Origin: Bradyrhizobium sp. SSBR45G
GTDB taxonomy: Bacteria; Pseudomonadota; Alphaproteobacteria; Rhizobiales; Xanthobacteraceae
Assembly (NCBI RefSeq): GCF_030159255.1
Contig: NZ_BSCT01000014.1
Location: 97,239-161,238 of the forward strand
Length of the DNA: 64,000 nucleotides
Direction: 5' to 3'
Below, in pieces: positions 35,682-45,737 of this stretch (its first letter is position 1; each line of letters opens with the position of its first letter). The notes beneath the pieces are model-generated. The model was not told where the DNA came from, did not search any database, and worked only from the letters and a program-made list of their open reading frames with translations. Position numbers and translations under genes: made by a program.

Positions 35682-36536
35682 TCAGTTCGGCCGAGTGCAG
35701 CGGATCAGGAAGTCCATGACGGCCCGAATGAGGGGCGTGCGCCTGAGGTCGCGGTGAACGACGAGCCAGATATCGCGGTTGACGCCCTCGTGACCCTGGT
35801 CCAGGCGGACGAGGCCGGGATCATCGTCCCCCAAAAAATGCGGCAGGGCGGCGATGCCGAGGCCCGCTCGCGCCGCTGCGGCTTGACTCTCGAGATCGCC
35901 CGTCTGGAACACGATCGCGCGTGGGCCGGCGACGCCTTTCAACCATTGCTGCTGGGGCGCCGAGTCCATGCTGGCATCATAGGCGATGAAGCCGAACGAA
36001 TGTTGCGGCGTCTCCTTGAGATAGCGAGGCGCGCCATAGAGGCTGAAACCGAAGCGGCCGACCTTGCGTGCGATCAGGCCGGGTTCGTCGGGACGCGACA
36101 GCCGCAGGGCAATGTCGGCTTCCCGGCGGTTGAGCGATGCGATGCGCTTCTCGCCGATCAGCTTGATGGTGATGGCGGGATGCTGACGGTGGAGTTCGAC
36201 CAGACGTGGCGCGATCATCCTGTTGGCAAGCGTCGGCGGCGCACTGATCGAGACCTCGCCCGCCAGGCCCGGACGCGATGCGACCACGGCGCGTTCGATC
36301 GCGAAGGCGGCCTGCTCCATCGGACTGGCGGCGGCGGCAAGGTGGCGGCCGTCCTCGGTCAGCGCATAGGTCCGCGCGCGCCTGTCGACCAGCTTCAATC
36401 TCGTGGCGCGCTCCAGTGCCGCGACGCGGCGCGCGACCGTAACATGATCAACGCCGAGGGCGCGTGCGGCTGCCGACAGCGTGCCTTCACGGGCGAGCAT
36501 CAGGAAGTGATGGAGGTCGGTCCAGTCGATCTGCAT
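35682..36536 (-). CDS. LysR family transcriptional regulator
   Basis: 284 residues. N-terminal helix-turn-helix LSAAARALGVDHVTVARRVAALE, then an effector-binding domain (IAYDASMDSAPQ, FQTGDLESQAAAARAGLGIAALPHFL). Divergent from a quinone oxidoreductase gene with 99 bases between, the usual layout for a LysR regulator and its target. The effector is unknown. Confidence 0.9.
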   Translation of the reverse strand: MQIDWTDLHHFLMLAREGTLSAAARALGVDHVTVARRVAALERATRLKLVDRRARTYALTEDGRHLAAAASPMEQAAFAIERAVVASRPGLAGEVSISAPPTLANRMIAPRLVELHRQHPAITIKLIGEKRIASLNRREADIALRLSRPDEPGLIARKVGRFGFSLYGAPRYLKETPQHSFGFIAYDASMDSAPQQQWLKGVAGPRAIVFQTGDLESQAAAARAGLGIAALPHFLGDDDPGLVRLDQGHEGVNRDIWLVVHRDLRRTPLIRAVMDFLIRCTRPN

Positions 36537-36635
36537 GTTTAAATAATCACAATGGTCGAGACGAGATGGGCAATTCCGCAGACCAACAACGCTGACCATA
36601 ATCTCTCGATGCAAGCAAGATGCAGGGAGGCCGAG

Positions 36636-37604
36636 ATGGCCGTTGTCGTTCGAGTGAAGGCGCCGGGCGGCGCAGCAAATCTGATGCTGGAAACCGTCGA
36701 GCTGCCGGCGCCGCGGCCGGGTGAGATCCGTCTGCGCCAGATCGCGATCGGTGTGAACTTCATCGACATCTATCAGCGCAGCGGTCTGTACCCGCTTCCG
36801 GACGGCGTTCCCGGTGTCGAAGGCGCGGGCGTCGTGACGGCGACAGGCGCCGATGTGACCGGCCTGTCCGTCGGGGACCGGGTTGCCTATGCCGGGGCGC
36901 CGGTGGGCGCCTATGCATCCGAGCGAAATCTGCCGGCCTGGCGTGCGATGCCGCTGCCCGACGCCGTTTCGGAAGCGTGCGCGGCATCGACCTTGCTGAA
37001 GGGCATCACCGCCGCGATGCTGCTCGGTCGAACCTATGTCGTCGGACCCGGAACGACGCTGTTGGTGCACAGTGCCGCCGGTGGGCTCGGCCAGGTGCTG
37101 ACGCGGCTAGCCCACCTGCGTGGCGCGACCGTCATCGGCACGGTGAGTTCGGAAGCCAAGGCCGAACTCGCGCGCGCCGCTGGTGCGCATCATCTGATCG
37201 TCGGGCGAGACACGGACTTCGCTGCTGCCGTCAGGGAACTGACCGGTGGGCGCGGCGTCGACGTGGCCTATGACGGCGTCGGTGGCGGCACACTGGCGCG
37301 GACGCTCGCCTGCGTCAGGCCGTTTGGGACGGTCGCCAGCATCGGCCAGTCTGCCGGCCCGATCCCGGAGATTGCCGTCGAAGATCTCGGGCCGCGGCGT
37401 AGCCTGTCTTTGGCACGCCCAAGCGTGATGGCCCATGTGAACGATGTCGCTGACTATCGCAGGGACGCCGAGATCGTTCTCGCCGCGCTTGCCGATGGCC
37501 AGCTCGGCGGTGGTGGCACCGCCTATCCGCTCGCGCAGGCCGTCCAGGCCCACATCGATCTCGAAAGCGGCCGCAGTCGTGGCGCGCTGTATCTGGTGCC
37601 GTGA
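36636..37604 (+). CDS. quinone oxidoreductase (MDR family, zinc-free)
   Basis: 322 residues of the medium-chain reductase superfamily, quinone-oxidoreductase branch: GVNFIDIYQRSGLYPLP at the N-terminus, NADPH site VHSAAGGLGQVLTRLA and GVDVAYDGVGG. No structural zinc cysteines are present. ATG 36636 follows GGGAGG (36624-36629). Likely controlled by the divergent LysR regulator. Confidence 0.9.
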   Translation: MAVVVRVKAPGGAANLMLETVELPAPRPGEIRLRQIAIGVNFIDIYQRSGLYPLPDGVPGVEGAGVVTATGADVTGLSVGDRVAYAGAPVGAYASERNLPAWRAMPLPDAVSEACAASTLLKGITAAMLLGRTYVVGPGTTLLVHSAAGGLGQVLTRLAHLRGATVIGTVSSEAKAELARAAGAHHLIVGRDTDFAAAVRELTGGRGVDVAYDGVGGGTLARTLACVRPFGTVASIGQSAGPIPEIAVEDLGPRRSLSLARPSVMAHVNDVADYRRDAEIVLAALADGQLGGGGTAYPLAQAVQAHIDLESGRSRGALYLVP

Positions 37605-37612
37605 TGGCCGCG

Positions 37613-38665
37613 CTATTCGGCCGGCTGCAACACGGCCTTCGGCTTCGGCGGCGCGATCCAGAAGGCGATGGGGCGCTCGAACAGGAAGCGGGCGCCGACG
37701 CGCAGCGCCAGGCGCCAGATCACGAGCGCGCCGAGGACGCCGGCGATGGTCACGAGCAAAGAGATGGTCCCGATGTCGGTGATCACGCCGGTCTTGAGCA
37801 GCACCGTGCGGGTTGCCGCCATCGGCAGGAAGAACGCCAGATAGATCACGATCGAATGCTCGCCGCAGAAGCGCAGCGCATTGAGAAGCTGGGCACGTGC
37901 CAGCAGCGTGCCGGCGATGATGATCGCGACCGCGCCGGCGTAGCCGAGGAGCAGCGAGACGGCGGGCCATTCGCTGACGCCGAGATCGACCAGGCCCTGG
38001 TTGATCACGGCCCAGGCGAGCAGTCCGATAATGGCGAGCGCGGGCCTCGCCCGCGCCCGATCGGACAGCGCAAAAATGGAGGTCGCGAACAGATAGCCGG
38101 AGTAGATGTAGACGAAGCGCGCGCAGAACTCGTCGATCACGGTCCAGCCGGTGACGATATGTGACATTTCGAGCCCCGCTGCGACACCCCAGATCACGGG
38201 CGCCGGCAGCTTTCGTGTCAGCTTGATGACGACGAAGAAGATCGGCAGCAGGTAGATGAACCATAGCGTGCCGAACGGCTCGATGAAGGACTCGAGATAG
38301 AGATAGCCGGCATGCTGCCAGCCGCCGGCGGCGGCAAAGCCGGGAGCCTTGAAGCCGAACTGGATCGTCACCCACAGCACATAGAAGTAGGCGAAATGCA
38401 CCACCTTGCGGTCGAGATAGGTGCGCCAGTCGCGGTCGATTACCAGCGGCAGGAACAGTCCCGAGATCAGGAAGAAATCCGGCATCCGGAACGGCTTGGC
38501 GAAAGCGACGACGGCGTGCATGAAGCCGGTCTCGCCGGCCGCGAGCTCGACGCCCAGCACCGAGTGCATCATCACGACCATGATGATGCAGATACCCTTG
38601 GCGTAGTCGACCCAGTCGATGCGTGCCTCGGTTCCGGCCGTTTTCGGCGTGCCATTTGCGGTCAT
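37613..38665 (-). CDS. acyltransferase family membrane protein
   Basis: 350 residues, about ten hydrophobic segments, acyltransferase-3 (PF01757-like) layout with IDWVDYAKGICIIMVVMMHS at the N-terminus (the conserved His) and RMPDFFLISGLFLP. These enzymes add acyl or acetyl groups to exported sugars or glycans. Convergent with the quinone oxidoreductase gene, 8 bases apart; divergent from the UDP-glucose dehydrogenase gene. Confidence 0.85.
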   Translation of the reverse strand: MTANGTPKTAGTEARIDWVDYAKGICIIMVVMMHSVLGVELAAGETGFMHAVVAFAKPFRMPDFFLISGLFLPLVIDRDWRTYLDRKVVHFAYFYVLWVTIQFGFKAPGFAAAGGWQHAGYLYLESFIEPFGTLWFIYLLPIFFVVIKLTRKLPAPVIWGVAAGLEMSHIVTGWTVIDEFCARFVYIYSGYLFATSIFALSDRARARPALAIIGLLAWAVINQGLVDLGVSEWPAVSLLLGYAGAVAIIIAGTLLARAQLLNALRFCGEHSIVIYLAFFLPMAATRTVLLKTGVITDIGTISLLVTIAGVLGALVIWRLALRVGARFLFERPIAFWIAPPKPKAVLQPAE

Positions 38666-38816
38666 GCTGTCCCTCTTTGGCGCGGAGCTGCCGCATCTTC
38701 AGGCAGAGCCGTTAATACTCCTTCTTGTCATCCAAACGTCATGCCGTTTTCTAAATTCCCCTTGGACCGCAAATGGTTTAAGACGCCAAAGTATTAACCA
38801 CGAAGGATGGATTTCG

Positions 38817-40136
38817 ATGCGAATTGCGATGATCGGCACGGGCTATGTGGGGCTGGTGTCCGGTGCCTGCTTTGCCGATTTCGGTCACCAGGTCACCTGC
38901 GTGGACAAGGACGACAGCAAGATCGCTGCGCTCCATCGCGGAGAAATCCCGATCTTCGAACCCGGGCTGGATGCGCTGGTCGCGGCCAATGTGAAGGCCA
39001 AGCGGCTCGATTTCACCACCGATCTCAAGCAGCCGGTCGCGGAAGCCGACGCCGTGTTCATCGCTGTCGGCACGCCGTCACGGCGCGGCGACGGTCATGC
39101 CGACCTCACCTATGTCTACGCCGCCGCGCGCGAGATCGCGGCGTCGCTGACCGGCTTCACGGTTGTCGTGACCAAGTCGACCGTGCCGGTCGGCACCGGT
39201 GACGAAGTCGAGCGCATCATCCGCGAGACCAATCCTTCGGCCGACGTCGTCGTCGCCTCCAATCCGGAATTCCTGCGCGAGGGCGCGGCGATCCGTGATT
39301 TCAAATGGCCTGATCGTATCGTGGTCGGCACCTCCGACGAGCGCGGCCGCAAGGTGCTCGGCGACATCTACCGGCCGCTGTCGTTGAACCAGGCGCCGAT
39401 GATGTACACCGAGCGCCGCACCGCGGAGCTGATCAAATACGCCGCCAATGCATTCCTCGCGACCAAGATCACCTTCATCAACGAGGTGGCCGATCTCGCC
39501 GAGAAGGTCGGCGCCGACGTGCAGGAGGTGGCGCGCGGCATCGGCCTCGACAATCGCATCGGCGCGAAGTTCCTGCATGCCGGTCCGGGCTTCGGTGGCT
39601 CGTGCTTCCCGAAGGATACGCGCGCGCTGATCAAGATCGCGCAGGACTACGACACGCAGCTGCGCATCGTCGAATCGGTGCTCGCCGTCAACGACAACCG
39701 CAAGCGTGCGATGGCGCGCAAGGTGGCGCATGCCGTCGGCGGCAGCCTGCGCGGCAAGACGGTCGCGGTGCTCGGCCTCACCTTCAAGCCGGAAACCGAC
39801 GACATGCGCGAGGCGCCGTCGATTCCGCTGGTGACCGGGCTGCTCGACATGGGCGCCAAGGTGCGCGCGCATGATCCGGTCGGCATCGAGCAGGCCAAGA
39901 AGGAGCTGCCGGAGATCGCCTATTTCGACGATCCGTATGAATGCGCGACCGGTGCCGATGCCATGGTGCTGGTGACGGAGTGGGTGCAGTACCGCGCCAT
40001 GGATCTCGATCGCCTCAAGGAGGTGATGGCCCATCCGGTCGTCGTCGACCTGCGCAACGTCTACCGGCCCGAGGAGATGGCCGCGCACGGCTTCGTCTAT
40101 GAGAGCGTGGGGCGGCCGGGCGTGAAGGGAAGCTGA
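38817..40136 (+). CDS. ugd: UDP-glucose 6-dehydrogenase
   Basis: 439 residues. NAD-binding GTGYVGLVSGACFADFGH at the N-terminus, substrate loop YAANAFLATKITFINE, catalytic Cys263 in GGSCFPKD and LGLTFKPETDDMREAPS. It oxidises UDP-glucose to UDP-glucuronate for envelope polysaccharides. AAGGATGG (38803-38810) precedes the ATG. The next gene is separated by a repeat. Confidence 0.95.
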   Translation: MRIAMIGTGYVGLVSGACFADFGHQVTCVDKDDSKIAALHRGEIPIFEPGLDALVAANVKAKRLDFTTDLKQPVAEADAVFIAVGTPSRRGDGHADLTYVYAAAREIAASLTGFTVVVTKSTVPVGTGDEVERIIRETNPSADVVVASNPEFLREGAAIRDFKWPDRIVVGTSDERGRKVLGDIYRPLSLNQAPMMYTERRTAELIKYAANAFLATKITFINEVADLAEKVGADVQEVARGIGLDNRIGAKFLHAGPGFGGSCFPKDTRALIKIAQDYDTQLRIVESVLAVNDNRKRAMARKVAHAVGGSLRGKTVAVLGLTFKPETDDMREAPSIPLVTGLLDMGAKVRAHDPVGIEQAKKELPEIAYFDDPYECATGADAMVLVTEWVQYRAMDLDRLKEVMAHPVVVDLRNVYRPEEMAAHGFVYESVGRPGVKGS

Positions 40137-40144
40137 CACCTTGT

Positions 40145-40240
40145 TGTCATCCCCCGCGCAGGCGGAGTATCCAGGGCGCCCGATCTTCGTGATCCGCGAG
40201 GTCTGCGTCTACTGGGTCACCCGCCTTCGCGGGTGACGAC
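40145..40240. repeat. dispersed two-hairpin repeat, copy A
   Basis: 96 bases beginning TGTCATCCCCCGCG and ending in TTCGCGGGTGACGAC, with inverted ends and an internal GGAGTATCCAGGGCGCC block. It matches the element at 56652-56754 in both ends and centre. It lies between ugd and hrpB and comes up to the TTG start of hrpB. Confidence 0.75.
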
Positions 40241-40251
40241 GGGTTAGGATA

Positions 40252-42726
40252 TTGCCCCTTCGCTTCGATACGCCGCTACCCATCGATGCCGTGCTGGAGG
40301 AACTGTCCGGCACGCTCGAACGCAGCAACACCGCCGTGCTGGTGGCGCCCCCGGGGGCCGGCAAGACGACGCGGGTGCCGCTGGCGCTACGCGATGCGCC
40401 GTGGGTCGGGAACAAGAAGATCATCGTGCTGGAGCCGCGCCGGATCGCGGCCCGCGCCAGCGCCGAGCGGATGGCGAAATCGCTCGGCGATCGCGCCGGC
40501 GACACCGTCGGCTACCGCGTCCGCTTCGGCTCGAAGATTTCGCGCGCGACCCGTATCGAGGTCGTCACCGAAGGCATCTTCACGCGCCAGATCCTGGATG
40601 ATCCCGAGCTGACCGGCGTCGCCGCCGTGCTGTTCGACGAATTCCACGAGCGCTCGCTGGATGCCGATCTCGGCCTTGCCTTGGCGCGCGATGCGCAGCA
40701 GGGGCTGCGCGAGGATCTCCGCATCCTGGTGATGTCGGCGACGCTCGACGGCGCCCGGGTCGCCAAGCTGCTCGGCGATGCGCCGGTGGTGGAGAGCGAA
40801 GGCCGCGCTTTTCCGGTCGAGACGCGCTATGTCGGCCGCAAGCCGGATGCGCCGGTCGAGCGGCAGATGGCCGAGACGATCGCGAGCGCGCTGCGCGCCG
40901 ATGCCGGCTCGGTGCTGGCGTTCCTGCCGGGCGCGGCCGAGATCCGCCGCACCCAGACCATGCTGGCCGAGCGCGTCCATGATGCTGGAATCGAGATCGT
41001 GCCGCTGTTCGGCGCCCTCGATGCCGCGGTCCAGGACCGTGCGATCTCACCGGCGCCCAAGGGCAGCCGCAAGGTCGTGCTGGCGACGTCGATCGCCGAG
41101 ACGTCGCTGACCATCGAGGGCGTCCGCATCGTGGTCGATTCCGGTCTCGCCCGCGTGCCGCGCTACGAGCCGGACATCGGCTTGACCCGGCTCGAGACGG
41201 TGCGCGCCTCGCGCGCCGCCGTCGACCAGCGCCGCGGCCGCGCCGGCCGCACCGAGCCGGGCGTCTGCTACCGTCTCTGGGACGAGCCGCAGACGTCGTC
41301 GCTCCCAGCCTATACGCAGCCGGAGATCCTCAGCGCCGATCTGTCATCCCTGGTGCTCGACCTCGCGCAATGGGGCGTCAGCGATCCCGCCACGCTCAGC
41401 TTCCTCGATCCGCCGCCGCTGCCGGCCTGGAAGGAGGCCCGCGATCTGCTGACCGAGCTCGGCGCACTCGATGCTGACGGCCGCCTGACGGACGAGGGCC
41501 GGCGGCTACGGGCGCTGGCGCTGCCGCCGCGGCTCGCCCGCATGATCGTCGATGCAGCCGATCATGGTGCGGCCCTGGAGGCCGCCGACATCGCGGCCAT
41601 CCTGACCGAGCGAGGGCTCGGCGGCGACAGCGTCGATCTCGAGGTCAGGCTCGATCAGTTCCGCCGCGACCGCTCGCAACGGGCGCAGAGCGCGCGTGAC
41701 ATGGCGCGGCGCTGGGCGCAGCAGGTCGGCACATCGTCGTCATCGCAAGGGGCAGGGGACCTGACCACCGGGCTGATGCTCGCCTTCGCCTTCCCCGACC
41801 GGGTCGCGCGCAACCGCGGCAATGGCAGCTTCGTGCTCGCCAATGGCCGCGGCGCCGCCGTCGAGCAGACCTCCTCGCTGGCGCGCGTGCCCTATATCGC
41901 GGTCGGCGAACTGACCGGGACGGCCGCCAGCGGCCGCATCCTGCTCGCGGCGCCGCTCGCGATCGACGACATCGAGCGCCACTTCGCCGCTCATATCGAG
42001 GCCAAGGATGAGGTCAGCTTCGACCCGAACGCGATGGCCCTGCGGGCGCGCCGCAGGCGCAAGCTGCACGCGATCACAATGGCCGATGCGCCGGTTGCGC
42101 TAACGCCGTCCGAGGACACCGCGCGCATCTTCGCCGAGGGGATCTGCGCCGCGGGCCTCGACCGGCTGCCCTGGTCGAAGGCCGCCAGGCAATGGCGCGA
42201 CCGGGTCACCTTCCTGCGCAAGGCGGAAGGGGACAGCTGGCCGGATCTGTCGGATGCGGGCCTCGCCGAGCGGCGCGAGGACTGGCTGGTGCCGCTGCTC
42301 GCCGACAAGACCTCGCTCAAGGATGTCTCGCCCGGCGACGTCTCGGACGCCGTGATGGCGCTGTTGCCCTGGGATCTGCGCGCCCGGCTCGATCGCGAGG
42401 CACCGACCCATTTCGAGGCACCGACCGGCACCATGCTCGCGATCGATTACGAGGCCGAGCAGGGGCCGACCATCGCCGTACGCCTGCAGGAGCTGTTCGG
42501 GCTGAATGTCCACCCGTCGATCGCGAAGGGAAAAGTGCCGTTGGTGCTGGAGCTGCTGTCGCCGGCCCAGCGGCCGGTGCAGGTGACGCGCGACCTGCCG
42601 GGCTTCTGGCGCGGCTCCTATGCGGCCGTCCGCACTGACCTGCGCGGCCGCTATCCGCGCCATCCCTGGCCGGAGGATCCGGCCCGGGCCGAGCCGACCC
42701 GGCGGGCGAAGCCGCGCGGGACCTAG
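40252..42726 (+). CDS. hrpB: ATP-dependent helicase HrpB
   Basis: 824 residues, DEAH-box RNA helicase-like: P-loop VAPPGAGKTTR around residues 31-41, DEFHERSLDADLGLAL as motif II, MSATLDGARVAKLLG (motif III) and DQRRGRAGRTEPGVCYRLW (motif VI), followed by the HrpB C-terminal domain. Start is the TTG at 40252, 11 bases after the repeat, since no ATG lies near the conserved beginning. Function in most bacteria is unclear. Confidence 0.9.
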   Translation: MPLRFDTPLPIDAVLEELSGTLERSNTAVLVAPPGAGKTTRVPLALRDAPWVGNKKIIVLEPRRIAARASAERMAKSLGDRAGDTVGYRVRFGSKISRATRIEVVTEGIFTRQILDDPELTGVAAVLFDEFHERSLDADLGLALARDAQQGLREDLRILVMSATLDGARVAKLLGDAPVVESEGRAFPVETRYVGRKPDAPVERQMAETIASALRADAGSVLAFLPGAAEIRRTQTMLAERVHDAGIEIVPLFGALDAAVQDRAISPAPKGSRKVVLATSIAETSLTIEGVRIVVDSGLARVPRYEPDIGLTRLETVRASRAAVDQRRGRAGRTEPGVCYRLWDEPQTSSLPAYTQPEILSADLSSLVLDLAQWGVSDPATLSFLDPPPLPAWKEARDLLTELGALDADGRLTDEGRRLRALALPPRLARMIVDAADHGAALEAADIAAILTERGLGGDSVDLEVRLDQFRRDRSQRAQSARDMARRWAQQVGTSSSSQGAGDLTTGLMLAFAFPDRVARNRGNGSFVLANGRGAAVEQTSSLARVPYIAVGELTGTAASGRILLAAPLAIDDIERHFAAHIEAKDEVSFDPNAMALRARRRRKLHAITMADAPVALTPSEDTARIFAEGICAAGLDRLPWSKAARQWRDRVTFLRKAEGDSWPDLSDAGLAERREDWLVPLLADKTSLKDVSPGDVSDAVMALLPWDLRARLDREAPTHFEAPTGTMLAIDYEAEQGPTIAVRLQELFGLNVHPSIAKGKVPLVLELLSPAQRPVQVTRDLPGFWRGSYAAVRTDLRGRYPRHPWPEDPARAEPTRRAKPRGT

Positions 42727-42874
42727 CTCAGGCAAATTATACCGTCCGCAAGGCCGTCATTAACGCTTCGCTCATCGTTTTCGTCAAAATGACGGAGGCA
42801 GCCGCTCCGCTTCAGTCGCCCGTCAGCGGCTTTCATGGTCAAGTCGGTTGCGGGGTAAAGTCGGGCGTTGCGTA

Positions 42875-43387
42875 ATGCGTAACATAATGATCTTCGCGGC
42901 CGTTCTCGTCGGCCTCGGCACCTTCATGGCGCAACTGGCCGATCGCCTGACGCCGGCCCCGGCGTCCGCGACGACGTCGGTGCGGAGCGCGACGGTGGAT
43001 AGCGCGGCCGCAGGACAGCGCAGCCTCAACATCCCGACCGACCGCCGCGGCCATTTCCGCGCCGATGGCCGCATCGATGGCCAGCGCATCAGCTTCATGA
43101 TCGACACCGGCGCCTCGATGGTGGCGCTCAACGAAAGCTCGGCCGCCCGCTTCGGCCTGCGCCCTGCGCGCAGCGAGTACACCGCGAACGTGACGACGGC
43201 GAACGGGACCGTGAAGGCGGCGCGGGCGAGGCTCGCGCTGGTCGAGCTTGGCGAGCTCACCGTGCGTGACGTCGATGCGCTGGTGCTGCCCGACACGGCG
43301 CTGTCGGAGAACCTGCTCGGCCTGTCGTTCCTGTCCAAGCTGAAGCGCTTCGCCTACGCCAACGGCCAGATGGTCCTGGAGCAGTAG
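42875..43387 (+). CDS. retropepsin-like aspartic protease, membrane-anchored
   Basis: 170 residues. One N-terminal helix (IMIFAAVLVGLGTFMAQL), then a single-domain aspartic-protease unit with active site FMIDTGASMVALNE and LGLSFLSKLKRFAYANGQMVL. Members of the TIGR02281-type clan act as dimers in the periplasm. ATG at 42875 begins the helix; an earlier in-frame start (42848) adds nine residues only. Confidence 0.85.
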   Translation: MRNIMIFAAVLVGLGTFMAQLADRLTPAPASATTSVRSATVDSAAAGQRSLNIPTDRRGHFRADGRIDGQRISFMIDTGASMVALNESSAARFGLRPARSEYTANVTTANGTVKAARARLALVELGELTVRDVDALVLPDTALSENLLGLSFLSKLKRFAYANGQMVLEQ

Positions 43388-43610
43388 ACTGCGCCCTGGC
43401 GGGGACTTGCTCCATCCCTCGCCCGCCCCCTATACCGTTAGGCGGCCGGTCCTGAGCTGCAGTGATCGGATGGTTGTCTCATGACCGGCCTGACGGGCGG
43501 TCCTGCCTGATTGTTGCCTGCATTCATCGGCCTTCTGCCATTGTCATATGACGTCGTGCGGCGCATGGCTGCATTCTTCCATTGATGCCGATATTCCGAG
43601 GCCCCTCCTG

Positions 43611-45110
43611 ATGTTTCCCAAGCCGAAGCCCGTTCTGTTTCCCAATACCTACGCCTTCGAATCCGAGCCGATGGTGAAGCCGACAGGCTTCCGCGAATAT
43701 GACGCGCGCTGGCTGTTCAACAAGGAGATCAACCTGATGGGGGTTCAGGCGCTCGGCATGGGGCTGGGCGCGCTGATCGCCGAACGCGGCGTGAAGCAGG
43801 AGATCGTGACCGGCCACGACTTCCGCGGCTACTCCGCCTCGATCAAATACGCGCTGATCTCGGGCCTGATGGCCGCCGGCTGCAAGGTGCACGACATCGG
43901 CCTCGCCGTGACGCCGATGGCCTATTTCGCGCAGTTCGATCTCGACGTGCCCTGCGTGGCGATGGTGACGGCCTCGCACAACGACAATGGCTGGACAGGC
44001 GTCAAGATGGGGGCCAACCGTCCGTTGACCTTCGGCCCTGAGGAGATGACCCGGCTCAAGGAGATCGTGCTCAACGCCGAGTTCAAGAACGGCAGCGGCG
44101 GCTCCTATCAGTTCCATGAGAATTATCCGGCGCGCTACATCGCCGACCTCACCAACCGTCCCAAGCTGAAGCGCCGGCTCAAGGTGGTCGCGGCCTGCGG
44201 CAACGGCACCGCTGGCGCGTTCGCGCCTGACGTGCTGGAGGCGATCGGCTGCGAGGTGATCCCGCTCGACACCGAGCTCGATCACACCTTCCCGAAATAC
44301 AATCCGAACCCCGAAGACATGGAGATGCTGCACGCCATCCGTGACGCCGTGCTCGCGCACAAGGCCGACGTCGGCCTCGGCTTCGATGGCGACGGCGACC
44401 GCTGCGGCGTGGTCGACAACACCGGCGAGGAGATTTTCGCCGATAAGGTTGGCGTGATGCTGGCGCGTGACATGTCGGCGATCCACAAGGACGCGCAGTT
44501 CGTCGTCGACGTGAAATCGACCGGCCTGTTCATGACCGACCCGGTACTGCAGGCGCAAGGCGCGCGGACCGCCTATTGGAAGACCGGCCATTCCTACATG
44601 AAGCGCCGGACCAACGAGCTCGGCGCGCTCGCCGGCTTCGAGAAGTCAGGCCACTTCTTCTTCAACCGTCCCTTCGGCCGCGGCTATGACGACGGTCTGG
44701 TCTCGGCGATCGCGATCTGCGAGATGCTCGATCGCGCGCCTGAGAAGTCGATGGCCGACCTGAAGAACGCGCTGCCCAAGACCTGGTCGTCGCCGACGAT
44801 GTCGCCGCATTGTGGCGACGAGGTCAAATACGGCGTCGTCGATGCCGTGGTGAAGCACTTCCAGGCCCTGCAGCAGCAGGGCGGCAAGGTGGCCGGACAG
44901 CCGATCCGCGATCTCGTCACGGTGAATGGCGTCCGCGTCACGGTCGAGGACGGCAGCTGGGGCCTGGTGCGGGCGTCATCGAACAAGCCGGAACTCGTGG
45001 TCGTGGTCGAGAGCCCGGTGTCCGACCGCCGCATGCACGACATGTTCGACGCGGTCAACGCGGTGCTGCGGACGCATCCCGAGGTCGGCGCCTACAACCA
45101 GACGATCTGA
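43611..45110 (+). CDS. phosphomannomutase/phosphoglucomutase
   Basis: 499 residues of the alpha-D-phosphohexomutase family: phosphoserine loop VTASHNDNGWTG, metal loop GFDGDGDRCGV, sugar-binding GFEKSGHFFFNRPFGRGYDDG and the C-terminal phosphate site VRASSNKPELVVVVES. It interconverts mannose- or glucose-6- and 1-phosphates, feeding nucleotide-sugar synthesis. ATG 43611 selected with GAGG at 43598-43601; an upstream in-frame ATG at 43548 lacks support. The 222-base gap before it holds nothing else recognisable. Confidence 0.92.
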   Translation: MFPKPKPVLFPNTYAFESEPMVKPTGFREYDARWLFNKEINLMGVQALGMGLGALIAERGVKQEIVTGHDFRGYSASIKYALISGLMAAGCKVHDIGLAVTPMAYFAQFDLDVPCVAMVTASHNDNGWTGVKMGANRPLTFGPEEMTRLKEIVLNAEFKNGSGGSYQFHENYPARYIADLTNRPKLKRRLKVVAACGNGTAGAFAPDVLEAIGCEVIPLDTELDHTFPKYNPNPEDMEMLHAIRDAVLAHKADVGLGFDGDGDRCGVVDNTGEEIFADKVGVMLARDMSAIHKDAQFVVDVKSTGLFMTDPVLQAQGARTAYWKTGHSYMKRRTNELGALAGFEKSGHFFFNRPFGRGYDDGLVSAIAICEMLDRAPEKSMADLKNALPKTWSSPTMSPHCGDEVKYGVVDAVVKHFQALQQQGGKVAGQPIRDLVTVNGVRVTVEDGSWGLVRASSNKPELVVVVESPVSDRRMHDMFDAVNAVLRTHPEVGAYNQTI

Positions 45111-45117
45111 CGCGAGC

Positions 45118-45618
45118 TCAGACCGGCGGCACCGGCAGTGCCGTCACCGACTTGATCTTCTCCATGGCGAAGCGCGAGGTCACGTTCTTGAGCGGCACCG
45201 CGCTGATCAGCTTCTTGTAGAAGACGTCGTAGCTCTGCATGTCCGCGACCACCACACGCAGCATGTAGTCGACGTCGCCGGCCATCCGGTAGAACTCCAT
45301 CACCTCGGGCATCGAGCTGACGGCCTCGGCGAATTTCCTCAGCCAGGCCTCGGAATGGTCGGCGCTCTCCACCGACACGAACACGGAGATGCCCAGCCCG
45401 ATCTTGTTCTGGTCGACCAGCGCGACGCGGCGCAGGATGACGCCGTCGGCCTCCAGCCGCTGGATGCGCTTCCAGCACGGTGTCGACGACAGGCCGACCC
45501 GGTCGCCGATCTCGGCGACCGACAGGGAGGCATCCTCCTGCAGGACCATCAGGATCTTGCGGTCGATGGCGTCGAGCCGGCGGTTGGCTTCGGGGCCCTG
45601 GGCGGTGACATCGGTCAT
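45118..45618 (-). CDS. Lrp/AsnC family transcriptional regulator
   Basis: 166 residues. N-terminal helix-turn-helix (LSVAEIGDRVGLSSTPCWKRIQRLEADGVI) and a C-terminal RAM ligand domain with VMEFYRMAGDVDYMLRVVV. Family members sense amino acids or related small molecules as octamers. Convergent with the mutase gene, 7 bases apart; its target is not evident. Confidence 0.92.
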   Translation of the reverse strand: MTDVTAQGPEANRRLDAIDRKILMVLQEDASLSVAEIGDRVGLSSTPCWKRIQRLEADGVILRRVALVDQNKIGLGISVFVSVESADHSEAWLRKFAEAVSSMPEVMEFYRMAGDVDYMLRVVVADMQSYDVFYKKLISAVPLKNVTSRFAMEKIKSVTALPVPPV

Positions 45619-45737
45619 GGAGAAATTTGTTCCATATGAAGGTCAAGAAACCCTCATATAGAGAAAATCGTTCCAAGGCAAGAAAGCGACGTTCAGCCTT
45701 TCCGGGCAAACCTTTGGAAAGGCTTGAATGAGGTGTT

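Noticed and set aside
32511..36542. Very long plus-strand open frame across polA
   Set aside because: It is the antisense frame of polA and the LysR gene; composition is Arg/Asp/Gln-rich without domains, typical of a high-GC shadow.
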